Positions 22,422 through 33,844 are shown, counted from the first letter of the stretch. The stretch is DNA of 64,000 bases from Clarkia xantiana subsp. parviflora (GCA_036873135.1 JAPTYO010000018.1:4092001-4156000), one strand, 5' to 3'. Numbers and translations: made by a program. The notes: generated by a model not told the origin, from the letters alone.

Positions 22422-22976
22422 GGTGGGACCATGAGTGTTAAGAAAGAAAGAAACAGACCAGGAAAAAAAAACCGAAAAAATAGGCTATTATGAAAAGAAG
22501 AGAAAGACAAAAGCCAAAATGATATCAAAAAGTAACTCGGTTTTCAACCGAGTTTAAAATTAATTGGGTTAATTAATTATCTCAAGTAACAGTTAATTTT
22601 ATAAATCGGTTTAGAACCGAGTTTATTTTTTTAACTTGGTTCCTAACCGAGTTAAATGTCATATATGTGAATAATTTTACTTCGAGGACTTTTTTGTTAT
22701 TAGTTTTAGAAATAGTGGCGTTTTGACAAATTTTCAGGAATTTGGCCTAAAACCGTCAAACCCCATAGTTTACTATAGATCTTGCTCAAATCGTCGTTTC
22801 TGCATAAAAAATTGTACTTGCACGCCAAAATCCGACAATTCAAGATCTCCCACATCAAACACTTAACCCATATTTTATCCGAATCAGTTTGCTCTGCCAA
22901 TGGTTGATTCAACTTTTGAAATGATCGAATAAGTAGTTCTCTGAGTACTCAGAAATGAGAGTATACGACGTGTTAA

Positions 22977-23205
22977 TTTTTTTTTTCATACAGGGTGGTC
23001 TTAGGTGACGCTCCATTAGGAGGGCAACATCTGTACCATGCTTGCTCTACACCTATACTAATCCCCACTCGTACCAGGTTCATCCCGTAAGGGGTAAGGC
23101 GCTGGTCATGAATATATTTCCATTTACATGGTCACTGGCGGAGTTTGAACCCCTAAGCTCTATTTAAGGGATGAAGCACTGAACCGCTATACCATAGTAC
23201 ATAGT
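22977..23205 (-). mobile_element. tRNA-derived SINE
   Basis: On the - strand: an A-box-like word (TGGTATAGCGGTTCAGTG, about 23178-23195), a B-box-like word (GGGGTTCAAACTCC, about 23140-23153), then a unique body, ending in a run of ten T on the + strand (A-tail on the - strand, 22977-22986). Box spacing fits a tRNA-type pol III promoter. Clear target duplications were not found, so the exact 5' end is approximate. Confidence 0.62.
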
Positions 23206-23384
23206 TAAAATTTTAATATTTGGTGTATCAAAGTTTTTACTCTCTACTTTTTCAACTGAATTTGACGTTAACATTAGTATTTTAAGCAACAATTTTAAAA
23301 GAAAAAACATAAAATCAATTAATCTGATAGATAAAATACCGATCATATTAATGTTTTAAATGTAGGACAACGATTAGTCATGAC

Positions 23385-24300
23385 TGTTGGGATCAAATTG
23401 ACGTGGCCCGGTGCTCCTGGTAGTGGACTTCGAGGTCTCGCCTTCGATTGACTCTTCTAGGTATCTATGTCGACCTCGCCGGGTACTTAGTTTCCTTTCG
23501 AGTATTTGATAGGCGGGAACCTGAAAAGGGGAGTGGGGATTTGCCCCTGATTCCACTCCGAAGCTTAAGTCAGTAATGGAATATGAGAGAATACTTTAAA
23601 AAGTATGTGATAGAATGTAAATAAGTAGTAAGAGTGTTCCCCTATTTATAGGAGAGTTTACCGACTTTAAATGGCGGCTACCCTCTTGAGAGGAATTCTG
23701 TCAAGAGTCGACACAAGCAGGTGACAAGTAGGTCGGCACCTCACAATTCCTTAGCTATGAAGGTTTTCCTTTGGTGGTCAAAGCAGGTTGCCACCTCACA
23801 ATTCCTTTAGAGGAAGGTTTTTCATGGCGGCTAGAGCAGGTCGCCACCTGTCACTTCCTTAGGAGGAAGAGTTTCTTCATAGGGTCGGCATAAGCAGGTG
23901 ACGAGTAGGTTGCCACATGTCCATTCCTTTAGAGGAAGGTTTCCTCATGGCGGCTAGAGTAGGTGACAAGCAGGTTGCCACCTCACCATTCCTTAAGAGG
24001 AAGGTTTCTTCATGGCAGCTAAAGTAGGTCGTCACATGTCCCTTTCTTAGGATAAAGGGTTTCCTCGTAGTGCTAGGCTGTCGACTCAACTCATACCTTA
24101 AGAGGGAGAGTCTTTGAGTGATGTAGTCGTCGTCTTTCAGATGTTCATTTTGGTGGTCGACATCCTTAATTTATCGGTGTATACCATTCGTATTTGCCTT
24201 CTCGTTCTGAACGTAAGTAGTCGTCGACCTATCTTAAGGTATCTCGACTCAGGCATTCTCTACTTCCTGTTAGCTTATCTCCAATAATTGTAGCCCAACA
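23385..24300 (-). repeat. Solo LTR related to family D
   Basis: 916 bp, starts TGTTGGGATC and ends AGCCCAACA, with the perfect 5-bp duplication atgac at 23380-23384 and 24301-24305. Its left end matches the complement of the right end of the D LTR (GATATAAATGACGTGGCC-type block), so it lies in the - orientation. No internal region is present; it is best explained by LTR-LTR recombination. It contains about six imperfect 60-bp repeats (about 23700-24070) of the aggaaggttt...gcaggt(c/t)gccacct type, like the three-copy array in the D LTR. Confidence 0.85.
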
Positions 24301-24351
24301 ATGACCTATAATTATTATTGTTTTTAGATTATTAATCCATTATTTATATAT

Positions 24352-25135
24352 TGTTAAGACGTGTTCCTCGGGTTGGTGATTTTCTGACCAAAGTGACACC
24401 TCTTTCGGGTATTTTGCTCTTTTCCTTGATCCGCTTAGCTTGATTCTCTTATCCTTAGCTCCACTCCTTGTAGACCTGCATAAGGGGCAGTACTGAGCAC
24501 AGGGGGGGGGGGGGTGGTGGTGCTCAGTGAACCCTCTCCGATGCCTAAATGAGTTCGGGTTCTAGAGAGAGAAAATACTTCGAGAGAGGACAGAGCTAAG
24601 CATGCAAAGATGTAAACTTGTCCAAATGAATAGAACTTGCGAAGTATATATAGGCTACGGGGGGATTAAGGTGGCTTAATGACGTCGTTAATCCCTAAAC
24701 GTACTTTATTAACATATAACAACAAGATTAAAACCTTTAAAGACACGGAGAGGTGGGTGAAAAAGTCTAAGTATGAGTTGGGTGAAAAAGGATGCCGGGG
24801 CCCTAGGGGTCGGATGAAAAATCCGACTCCCAAGGCTTAGGATTGGGTGAACTTGCCCAATCCCTCATAGGAAAGGTGGGGCAAGCCTACCCGATTCCTC
24901 CTAGGAAGGGTCGGGTGAGGCCACCCGACCTCCCCTAGGAGAGATCGGGTTGGCCCACCCGATCTCACCTAGGTGAGACTATTGAATGGGCCTGGACGAG
25001 TATTTTGGTTCGTCCGGGCCGTTTGCACTACTGGTGGAGTGTTCGGGTTAAAGTTTCGATTTACAATCGTAAGTGGGGTGATTAAAATAAGACAATCTGA
25101 AGGGAGACGAGTTCAAATTGGGCGTATATCCATCA
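24352..25135 (-). repeat. 3' LTR of element C'
   Basis: 784 bp; on the - strand TGATGGATATACGCCC... to CACGTCTTAACA. A TATA word (ctatatatac) lies near 24646-24656 on the - strand. A run of about 14 G at 24505-24518 is shorter and interrupted in the other LTR. Confidence 0.92.
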
Positions 25136-26701
25136 CGTGCCCCCGAATCAACCAATGGCTTAACCCTTGATTGACTCTATTTTACGATGGGATGACACGC
25201 GCAATTTGAACCGTGTTATTACCTATTGACGAATCATTTGCTTGTTCGTAGGCGCCTTTTCCGGGCCTTATCCTCCATTTCTCTGCACAGATGAAATATA
25301 ATCGTTAGAGCAAAAGAGGACGTGCCTAGGCACGTGTCTGAAAAATGTTGATATAAATATCTGATTTTCTCTTCTATGCATTTTAAGAATATGTACATGC
25401 ATGGGGATGCAATGCAATCATGAATATGGACTAATGCGATCTAATTTCGTGTTATTGTATCCCATACGTGATCACGTGGGGTGAATCCTGTTAATGAGAA
25501 AATATTTAGGACGAGTCCAAAAAATTTCTAATTATGGGAAATTGAGATATATGCCTATAGAGTGTTAACTTGAATAAAAATATGCCTATAGAGTGTTAAA
25601 TTGAGATATATGCCTATAGAGTGTTAATTTGAATAAAAATATGCCTAACCATAGTTAAAAAAAAGGGGGTAAAAATGATAGTTTTCTATCTAACCCTTAG
25701 ATCTCCTTTAATTTAAATGGATGGTGATGATTGTGTCTCCTTAAAAAACCCTACACACTTTAATTATAAGGTAAAGTAAGAATATTACCTCATTTGTAGC
25801 CACCATCATCCTTCTTCTCTTCACATCACATTCTTGGGGACCAAGAAAAGTTCCAAGCCCTAAAAATTAGGGGTGTGGCCGGCCAAAATTCCGACGAGGG
25901 AAAGGAAGAGCTCCGGCACGGAAGCTTATTGGAGAGGGGACCAGCAGCGGCGGGCAACCAGGCGCGGTGAGGGAACAGCTCCGGCGCGATGGAACCCCGG
26001 CGAGGGACTGCGGAGGCGCAGCGAGCAGCCAAGCGTGACGAAGGGGGAGATCCTCTGGCGCCAGGAGCTCCGGCAGCAGCGAGGCGAAGGGATTCCTCCG
26101 GCGGGCGGCGCGAAGGTCTCTCCGGAGACTGCTGGGGACGAGAACGGCGCAGCGGGGCGACCTCCTTAACTGGGACAAGAGACGGCGGTGGCATATCCAC
26201 ACCGGTGACGACGGGCCAGCTCCGGTCACGGCATGGTCTCGATTTTGAATCGGGCCTTCGAATCGGCTCGGGATTTCCCAAGGTTCGGTCTTTTTTCCGC
26301 TTCGTGGACATATTAAATGCCGATTTTTGAAATGCCTATGCTTTTGGTGATGACTTCCCGAATGCTTGAGTTGTGACGGTCGTATTATAGATAATCATTT
26401 GTCCGGAAATGATTTTTGCCTGTAGGGTTTTTCTTATTTGATTTTGACGTCGCGGAATTACTTGTACGTCGGGTGTTGTTGAGGGGTATAATTGTCTTTT
26501 GCTCGGGGGATGGCTTTTCGCTCGAGTGAAATTGCTCGATTTTTTTGTCTTATAATTGCTCGTACGTAGCCGTTGTTGTTATTGGGTACCCTCGAGTCTT
26601 GATTGTTGCTCGTTGATTGTTATACGGCATAGCTGTCAATATGTCGATGTCAGAATATTTCTGAGCTTATCCGGGAAATTGTTCATATTCTGATACTTAT
26701 C
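25136..26701 (+). other. Promoter-side region of the C' antisense gene, with GC-rich block
   Basis: Begins with the polypurine tract (complement, 25136-25149). A 40-bp direct duplication (ttgaataaaaatatgcctat-type words) lies at 25570-25650. A TATA-like word (aattataagg) near 25762 and a leader conserved with element C (ccaccatcatcc... cacattcttggggacc) precede a GC-rich block at 25860-26300. Frames in the block are Arg/Ala-rich on both strands and not convincing. It is probably the 5' exon of the antisense transcript. Confidence 0.5.
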
Positions 26702-26776
26702 TTGACATGGCAGGTATTGTACTCGTGGTGGTGTCCAAAGACTCAGTCTTGGCGACGGCGCTACATTCTTCGCAGA

Positions 26777-29253
26777 ATGAGTAAGTTCTTTATCCCCTCG
26801 GTTCGTCGCGTTACTTTCTTTCCTGATATTAGCTCAGAGTCGGATTCTGAGTCAGACACTGAGTTTGAGTATTGGTCTGAGTCGGAGTGTATCTCAAGTT
26901 TGGAATTTCCTACTGCTTTCGAGTTAGGTCTTGCACCGTTGTCGGGGAACCATTTGGGCCGGAGTGACTATAACTAGCATGTTGAGTTAGGTGACGTTAG
27001 TCCATTAGATGAGCCTTTATATCCCTTCCTTCCGTCCTTCCGTCTCCGAAGAATACTCATGAGACCGTGACAGTGCCCCCAGAGGGGAAGGTTGTAGTGT
27101 ACACCTCCCAGATTTGATACGGGTTACGCTTCCCCTATTGTAACGACCTCCTCGAACTTTGCCGGTTCTTCAGGACTTCTCCTGCGAACTTTGCCCCCAG
27201 TGCTATCCGTGTCTGGGTGGGATTCTGAGTATTATGCCAGTGGTACTCCTGGAAGTACTCCTTGGTTCTATTTCGGTGTTTCTATCGCTTCCAATATAAG
27301 AGGAAGATCGGTTTCGCGAGCTTGGTGACTCGTTATCCTCTTCTTAAGGACATCCGATTTGAGGATTTGGGGTTGGGTGAGGTTGAGTAGAACATCGACC
27401 TTTGCTTTGTGGCTTCCCTTGATAATTCGTCGATTCATTGGTCTAAGTATTATTTCTTCATCACCGATCGCTATGTGACTTGGTCGGTTCTTCATGAGAA
27501 TCGGTCGGATGGCTGGCCTTCCTTTTGGGAGTTCTCTTCCTCAGACATAGAGATCATAAAGGTTATTTATCAGAGCCATCAGGGCAAGTCTTATTGCCCT
27601 GTGTCTGTGGTGACTGAGCTGGATTTGTATGAGGCAGGGATTCGCTTGACTCCTCCCTTCGAGGGTTTGGTATGTCACTTAGTCTTCTTGCTTTCATTCA
27701 TCTTTTGTTTTTTCTTTGTAGGTTGGTTTCACGGAAAAACCTACACTGTTCAGGCGGAGCACATTGATTTGAGCAAGAGGAAGGGACCCTCCAGTTCTGC
27801 TCCCAAGAAATATTCTAAGTTGGGGAGGGCTACAGAGGCTTCCAGTATGTTCTTCTTTCTCTTCTTTTTTCATTTTATGATATACTTGTAACCATTCTTA
27901 TGTTGCTTTCTTTATGTTATCAGGGCACTCTTCGTTGGTCACTGAGTGCGTTGTTCCTGTGAGCAAGAGTTCGAGCCAATCAAAGTCTAAGGCACGGAAA
28001 CCTGACTCTGAGGTCGGGCCCTCGGCTCTCAAGAAGAAGAAGGCTATGAGAGATTCTCCCTCGGGTGTTCATTTGCCGACCCCTTCTCGTGATAAGGAGA
28101 TAGTGATTGAGGAGGCACCCTCCTTGCTTGACAAAGGGAAGCGGCCTGCCGATGGTGGTGGGGTGACCATATGTGTTGATGCATCTTCTCCATCCCTTGC
28201 CCTCCAGCCGAGACAGCGTGTCTCAGGCTCGTTTCTACTTTATAACTTGTAGATATATTGTCACTTGTTGCTTGTGTTCACTTTCTATCTTGTTGATACA
28301 GTCCGACTCCCTACTTTGAGTCGCAAGGACCTGTCTTGTCTGACTAACGAGGATATCGCTGGAGCTGACTGGACTCCTTTTGCTGGATTAAAGGAGTATC
28401 ACTTCGATAGCCATTCTTCCTTGCACACTCCTGAGGTTGGTGTTCGTGTCTTACGGAGTGCTGTTGCTCCTGGAGATCGCCTTACTCCTCCCAAATCTCC
28501 TAAAGAAACTAGGTGTTTTGTTCAAGGGGTTCTGTCTCGATATGCCCCGGTATGTGATATTTTTCTTTTATCTTCAATTCTGAGTAATTGTTTGCTATGC
28601 TACTTGGCGTTTATTCATTGTTTCAGGGCATGTCTGATATAGTTAATCTCTCATCCGTTGCCCTTGAGCTATCTGAGGAGAATAGGGTACTTGAGGATAA
28701 ACAAGTATCCTTGAAGGCTGAGCTTAGTAGTGCCGTGGAGAAAACTCGCCTTTCTGATTTGAAGATGCAGAAACTTCGGGATCAGGTTGCCTCCCTTGAG
28801 ACTACTATTGAGGATATGCGTCGACAGGCTGATGTTGATTCTTCATTCCGTGCTGCGGAGTTGAAGAATATTGATGAGAAATGTCGCAAGGAGGAGAGAG
28901 TTACTGCAGTGGCTGAGTATAAATCTTCTCCTACCTAAGCTGTTGATTTCCAGGTTCGGTGCACCAAGGAGATGAACCAGTTTGGAGATTATCTGATAGA
29001 TAAAATATTTAGGATTGATCCTCAGTTTCCCGTTAACGACTTGGGTGACTTTGGTCCTTTTGCTAGTGGTTATGTTGCTATGTTTAGGGGGCAGGGTGCT
29101 GTTACTGAGAATGTGCCTGATGCCCCTGTGCAGGAGGATACTACTCCTATCGATGTTGTTGATTCAGGTTCCTCTTCATCTTCTTCAAGTTCCATCAGTG
29201 GTTCTTCTTCTGAGCATCAGGACCGTGAGGACTCCCTAGTGGCGTCCGGTTGA
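26777..29253 (+). pseudogene. Element C' antisense gene (multi-exon)
   Basis: Antisense to the element. ATG at 26777 opens MSKFFIPS, an acidic stretch follows, then the shared motif region is damaged (TAG at 26975, shift near 27040, and an altered RFP block near 27120). HWSKYYFFITDRYVTW lies near 27435. Intron-like gaps with GT-AG ends: about 27670-27720, 27850-27923, 28220-28301, 28551-28626. After the last gap a coiled coil (28627-28935) and a Ser/acidic tail ending DSLVASG at 29253. A stop near 28936 breaks the coiled coil. Matches C block for block. Function unknown; family resemblance to A, B and D genes is by motif order. Confidence 0.72.
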
Positions 29254-29650
29254 TTATCTTATATCTCTATCCTTGTACATATTCCTTTGCTTTCCATCCC
29301 CTTGATGGGTTGAGTGGTTTCTCCCCGTGTTGGGTTTAGTATATTTTGGAGGCCTCATACTTAGGCACTTTTTGGAGTTGCTACTAAACTTGGTTGTGTC
29401 TTCTTTCTTTATGATGTTTGCCTTGGCTTGTGGTATGGATAGTAGGAAAACTTGTTACTTGGCTGTGGTAGCCTTTTGTGGTTGGTTCTTTACATATTCC
29501 TTTCTTGTGTTTGCATTTAACTTTATTGATGTCTCTTTAGCTTCCTCTTGCGCCGGGATACCTATAATATCATTATGAAAAAACTCATGTGTTTCTCATA
29601 TCATGTATCCTTACTTTAAAAAGTAAAGTTTTTCAAAGTATGTTGTTGTA
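29254..29650. other. 3' flank of C' antisense gene
   Basis: T-rich, would be the 3' untranslated part of the antisense transcript. The open frame at 29327-29578 is not shared with C and looks accidental. Confidence 0.45.
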
Positions 29651-29654
29651 GTAA

Positions 29655-30112
29655 AAAAGTATTTACGAGATAGGCTCTCGGAGGGCACATAATGTGTTCG
29701 CGAGATAGGCTCCCGGAAGGCGCTGAAAATATGTTCGCGAGATAGGCTCTCGGAAGGCACAGAGTTAGTTCGCGAGATAGGCTCTCGGAAGGCACAAAAT
29801 TAGTTCACGAGATAGGCTCTTGGAAGGCACATAATTAGTTCGCGAGATAGGCTCTCGGAGGGCACAAATTTAGTTCACGAGATAGGCTCTCGGAAGACAC
29901 ATAATTAATTCGCGAGATAGGCTCTCGAAAGGCGCAGAGTTTTTCAAGAGATGGGATCTCGGAGGGCGCAGAGATTTTCACGAGATAGGGTCTTGGAAGG
30001 CGCAGAGATTTTCACGAGATAGGCTCTCGGAAGGCACATAATTAGTTCGCGAGATATGCTCTCGGAGGGCACATAATTTTTCACGAGATTGGCTCTCGGA
30101 GGGCGCAGAAAG
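29655..30112 (-). repeat. Tandem repeat array of element C'
   Basis: About 13 copies of the family C unit (gagataggctctcgga plus variable tail, about 33-34 bp), opposite in orientation to 13368-13858. Confidence 0.92.
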
Positions 30113-30398
30113 TGTCATGCACTTGGTTGTCATATCTAAGTAAGGAACTTGTGGTGATATTGTTACCTCATACTTAGGAAATATTTTGATATACTTCTAC
30201 TCCATTGAAAGCATTCATGCCTTATATATAGGAGGGGTGTCGTGGGTGGTCCAGGACATCCTTTAAGGAAACAAAAGATAGTTGAAGAGTTGGAGAAACT
30301 TCGTGAGTTTTCCTCCTCCAGAGTTGTTTTAGAAAACTAAACATGCATTATATAGAAGATAAAACCAACGATATGGTGTTCTGCTGGTGTGATTTCCT

Positions 30399-30994
30399 TA
30401 GTTGGTGGTGGATGGCACTGGTGTTATGTATTCTTTTAGTCCTCTCTTGTAGATCATCTTTTCAATCTCTATATTCAACACCATGCAATCATTTGTCTTA
30501 TTCCCCCACGTTCAATGGTATTCACACCATCCTCTTGTGTCTTTTCCTAGGAAGGCCTTACCTTCCTCATTGCATTTTGGTAGCTTCTTGCTCAGGTATT
30601 TCTTGAAAATTTCTTCAATTTGCAATTTAAGAGGTGTAAAGTTGAAATTTACACCCCCTCCTTTCATTTGGGTCTCTTATTCTTTGAATTCTTCATTCTG
30701 CTGTCTACTTTCTTCTTCGAATGCCTTGTCCAACTTTTCTTTAAGTTCGCGCATCGTGCTTGTCTTTACTACCTCATAATGACCTCCAAAAGCCTCGAAG
30801 GAGGTTGGATGCATGTTTCTAAGGAAAGCTCTTACAGCCTCCTCTCTTGTTACCTCCATGCTAGCCCCATATTCCACGAATCTATGGAAGTAACTTGCAA
30901 GGGGTTCTTCTGGCATTTGCTTCACATTCCCTATGTACCTGAAGCCTCTTTCAATTGATCTTTTCACTATCCTTCCATTTTCATTATCTGGCTG
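30399..30994 (-). pseudogene. Element C' second gag-like domain with zinc knuckle
   Basis: Continues the protease frame after a TAG near 30995. SIERGFRYIGNVKQMPEEPL, SYFHRFVEYGASMEV, VRAFLRNMHPTSFEAF and LKEKLDKAFEEE are intact; the second knuckle WCEYH...NKTNDC lies near 30480-30520, with one stop in it. It ends VPSTTN at TAA 30399. The same-frame position with protease (starts 31678 and 30967 differ by a multiple of three) shows that the ancestral frame was continuous through this domain. In autonomous relatives this place is RT. Confidence 0.82.
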
Positions 30995-31678
30995 CTAGGG
31001 TATGCTTGTTACCCTTACAACATTTCCACTTCCTGTTCTCTTGGCTAAGCTTCCCAATATGTGCTTTCTAAGGCGGAGTGTGACTCCTACCCTTTTCTTT
31101 CCTTGCCTTAGCTGTTTTTTCTCCTCTTTTTGAGAGATCTTTCTCTTTATGCCCCCTATCGTCACCATTGCTACCGTGTCTGATAGTTGTGACCTACGTC
31201 TCATGGAATTGGCGTAACACTGCCTTGCGGTGCTCTGATCACCCAGGTTTTCTCCTATTCCATTCTCAGTGATGTACTTTAATTTCTGGTGGATTGTTGA
31301 GGGTACAATCTCATATGGGTTTATTGTGGTTCTCCCTAGGATCCCGTTGTAAGCTCCCAAGTTTTCCACTACCAAAAAGTTCACGTTAATCCTCAGCTGT
31401 GTCCACCCTTGTCCCAATGTTACTGGTAGAGTTATCATGCCTAGAGGGTAACTTGTCGCTCCTGAGAATCCGACTAGAGGAAGGTTCACCGGTTTGATAT
31501 CTGCCTTGGTTTTCCCTATCTCTTCAAGCACGCGCATTTGCAGTATATCTACCGAACTTCCTCCATCGATGATTATTCTTTTCACATCGAAGTTGTCAAT
31601 GTCCATTGTTATCACTAAGGCATCGTCATGTGGGAAGACGATATGGCTCTTGTCCTTCTCAGAGAATTCAATTACCAT
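30995..31678 (-). pseudogene. Element C' protease
   Basis: Retroviral-type aspartic protease: VKRIIIDGGSSVDILQMRV (active site IDGGSS), FSGATSYPLGMITLPVTLG, YNGILGRTTINPYEI. Frame is open over 227 residues; a TAA (near 31679) cuts it from gag, where C has a sense codon. Ends near VVRVTSIP. Its job would be cleavage of the gag-containing polyprotein in trans or cis. No RT follows. Confidence 0.88.
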
Positions 31679-33795
31679 TTAATTTTCCTCCCTTTGCCTC
31701 TTTCTCCACTTTGTTGTTGCATCTATTCTAGAGGCATACACCTCTCTTGCATTTGCTGCTGATCCGCCCGCCCCGATTCCACCGTGTATGATGTTGATTG
31801 TTCCCCTTTTTGTGGGTAAGAGATTGTAATCAACATTCTTCTTTCCTTTGTCATTTTGCATTAGCCTTGCGGGTGCCATGCTGCCCCCGTGATCCAAGAA
31901 TTGCTTCAATTCTCCCCTTTGCAGTGCATTGTTTATGCTCAACTTTAGGCTAAAGCATTCGTTTGTGTCATGGCCATGTGCTTCATGGTTATCGCACCAT
32001 TTTTCCTTTTCAGTCCCAACCATTGGGGCTCTCCACCTTGCTGGGGGTGTCCATATCTTCAAGTTCATCATTTCTCTTAATACAACTGTCGGAGTTGTAT
32101 TCAACGGTATGAACTTGATGACATTGATTTCCCTTGCTCTTAGCTGCTCACTTGTATGATTTCTTGGCTGGGGCGGACGCCTGTCTTGTTACCTAATGGG
32201 CTGGGGGACCTGAGGTGGTTTTCCTCTGTTTGTCTTTGCGTTATCTTCCTTGGTGGCCTGAATCTTTGCCCTCTTGCTCATTATGTGCCTTTCCAGATCA
32301 ATATGGGTTTTTACCTTGGCCGCGAGCTCCTCCAGTGTGTCGGCGGGTTTTTTACCCATCTTTTCTGCCAAGGTTGATCCAAAGCGTCCAAGGTTTCTTA
32401 TGAGAGCCCTTATGATCTCACCCTCAGTTATGTCCCCTTGTATATCAGCCAGGTTCTGGATGAACCTAGTGTAATAGTTTGCTAACGTCTCCTCATGCTC
32501 TTGCTTCACATCATCAAGTAAACTTGTTCCCTTAAGTAGCTTCCTTTCTCCTAGGTTCCTTTGGAGGAACTTAGCTTTCAGTTGTGCCCATGAATGGATG
32601 CTCAGTTGGTAGGCTAAGAACCAATGCGATGCTACCCCTGATAACGTATTTGGGAACAATAGCGCCTTGTAGCGGTCATCCTTAGTCCTACCCAAGAGGG
32701 AGGCCTCATGTTGTTGGATGTGCTCCAAGGGGTCAGTCTTGCCATTATACTTTTCTATTTTTATCAAGTGCAACGCATCAGGCACTTTGTTGTTCTCCAG
32801 CTCCCTTGTAAAGGGGTGATTCGTGCTATCACTCAGCCAATGCAATCCAGTCGTTTTGGATTAATCCATCTTCTTCGCAATCATTGCCTCTATGTCCTCC
32901 TGAGTTAGCATCACTGGTGATGGGCTATAGTTCCTTTGGGGTCCATCATAGCTTATCACCGGGTTCGAAGGGACTCCATGTCCATGATGATAAGGACTGT
33001 ACGTGTAACGTGGGTATCCCTGTGGGGGTGGATGCTGGAACTCTTGCCTCCTTGGGTGTTGTGGTTGTGCATTGTCCCTCAATGGGGTGTATGTCCATGC
33101 CCCTTGGGGTGCTTGAGGTTGCATTGGAGGGACGAAATATTGCCTATCTCTCGGAGGTGGTACTTGCTCGTTTCTGCCTTGACTTTCACGCTGCCCAGTT
33201 GGAGGGTGCGTGTGTTGTTCTTCTTCTGGGAACTGCTCTTCCTGCTGATACTGCTCTTCTTGTGGGTGTTCATTCGCCTGCGGGTGTTGCTCCGGTTGTG
33301 TATACTGTCTTTCCTGCCTGTTTCTCACAGCCTGTCTATACGCCAAAAGCTCATCTAGTGCGTTCATGAATCCTGGGGTCACTGATGGTGCCCCATGCGA
33401 ATGCACAGGCCTTGTGTTAATGGTGTGAGCCCGGTTATTGTTTCCTTGTGCTGGCATGCCGTAAGGATACTCTTGAAGACGCTCTTCATAGTGGTACCCC
33501 TGGGGGGTGCCGTATATTGGTATCCTTGAGACGGTACCCCCTGTCGTGCCCCCTGCTCATGTGGTCGCTGACTTATAGGAGTCGAGGCAGTGGAGGACTC
33601 GGCCCCAGCTAGGCGTGATGGTCCCCCTTGATTGTTTACTTGTGGAGCTTGGGGTGTTGCTTGATGCACAGGGGATACAAGTTGCCCCTGAGGAGTGGGT
33701 TATCTAGCCGGGGGTACTGGCTGTCTTCTCTGATTGTTTGGGTTCCTAGCGTCCCCCGGTGGACAGTCGTCTCTTGATGGCAGGCTGTTAGTCAT
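31679..33795 (-). pseudogene. gag: Element C' gag
   Basis: Probable ATG at 33795 (MTNSLPSRDD). Pro/Gln-rich N-terminal part with Q-E-rich repeats (about 33150-33300), then the gag core (VASHWFLAYQLSIHSWAQLK, ETLANYYTRFIQNLADIQ, EIIRALIRNL) at about 32650-32380, and a CHHC knuckle WCDNHEAHGHDTNEC near 31990. Lesions: TAA near 33707, a shift near 33508 in a C/G run, TAA near 32858, TAA near 32186, TAA near 31680. All pieces apart from the shift stay in one frame. Confidence 0.85.
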
Positions 33796-33825
33796 AGATC
33801 GTGTGATTGCCAGGCTTTTCTATTC

Positions 33826-33843
33826 GAAGCCCACGGACGCCAA
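33826..33843 (-). promoter_or_regulatory. Primer binding site of element C'
   Basis: On the - strand TGGCGTCCGTGGGCTTCG one base after the LTR. Compared with TGGCGCCGTCTGTGGG of A, B and D it looks like a three-base deletion plus a change, so a different primer tRNA or a damaged site is possible. Confidence 0.6.
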
Positions 33844-33844
33844 G

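Larger units (their letters stand above)
19365..22770. mobile_element. Long-inverted-repeat DNA element (host of nested insertions)
   Basis: Sequence 19365-19720 is repeated inverted at 22430-22770 (for example maybe-terminal TTTGACC/GTCAAA, then AAATTTGCCAAAATGCCAC versus its complement, AACTCGGTT words, TTCACAAAATTGTCATTTAA). The arms are about 340 bp and imperfect. Between them lie two hAT-type elements and another inverted-repeat element. Without those, little original interior remains. Long arms suggest a Mutator-like or foldback element; I could not find a clear target duplication, so the class and exact ends are open. Frames in the arms are not coding. Confidence 0.6.

Noticed and set aside
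24505..24520. Long G run as a G-quadruplex regulatory element
   Set aside because: It is a length-variable homopolymer in an LTR; the other copies have interrupted or shorter runs, so slippage explains it.
25826..26330. Overlapping Arg/Ala/Pro-rich frames on both strands in the GC-rich block
   Set aside because: Open on several frames at once because of GC content; not conserved as protein between C and C'.
33000..33370. + strand frames opposite the C' gag N-terminus
   Set aside because: Shadows of the Pro/Gln-rich gag reading frame.
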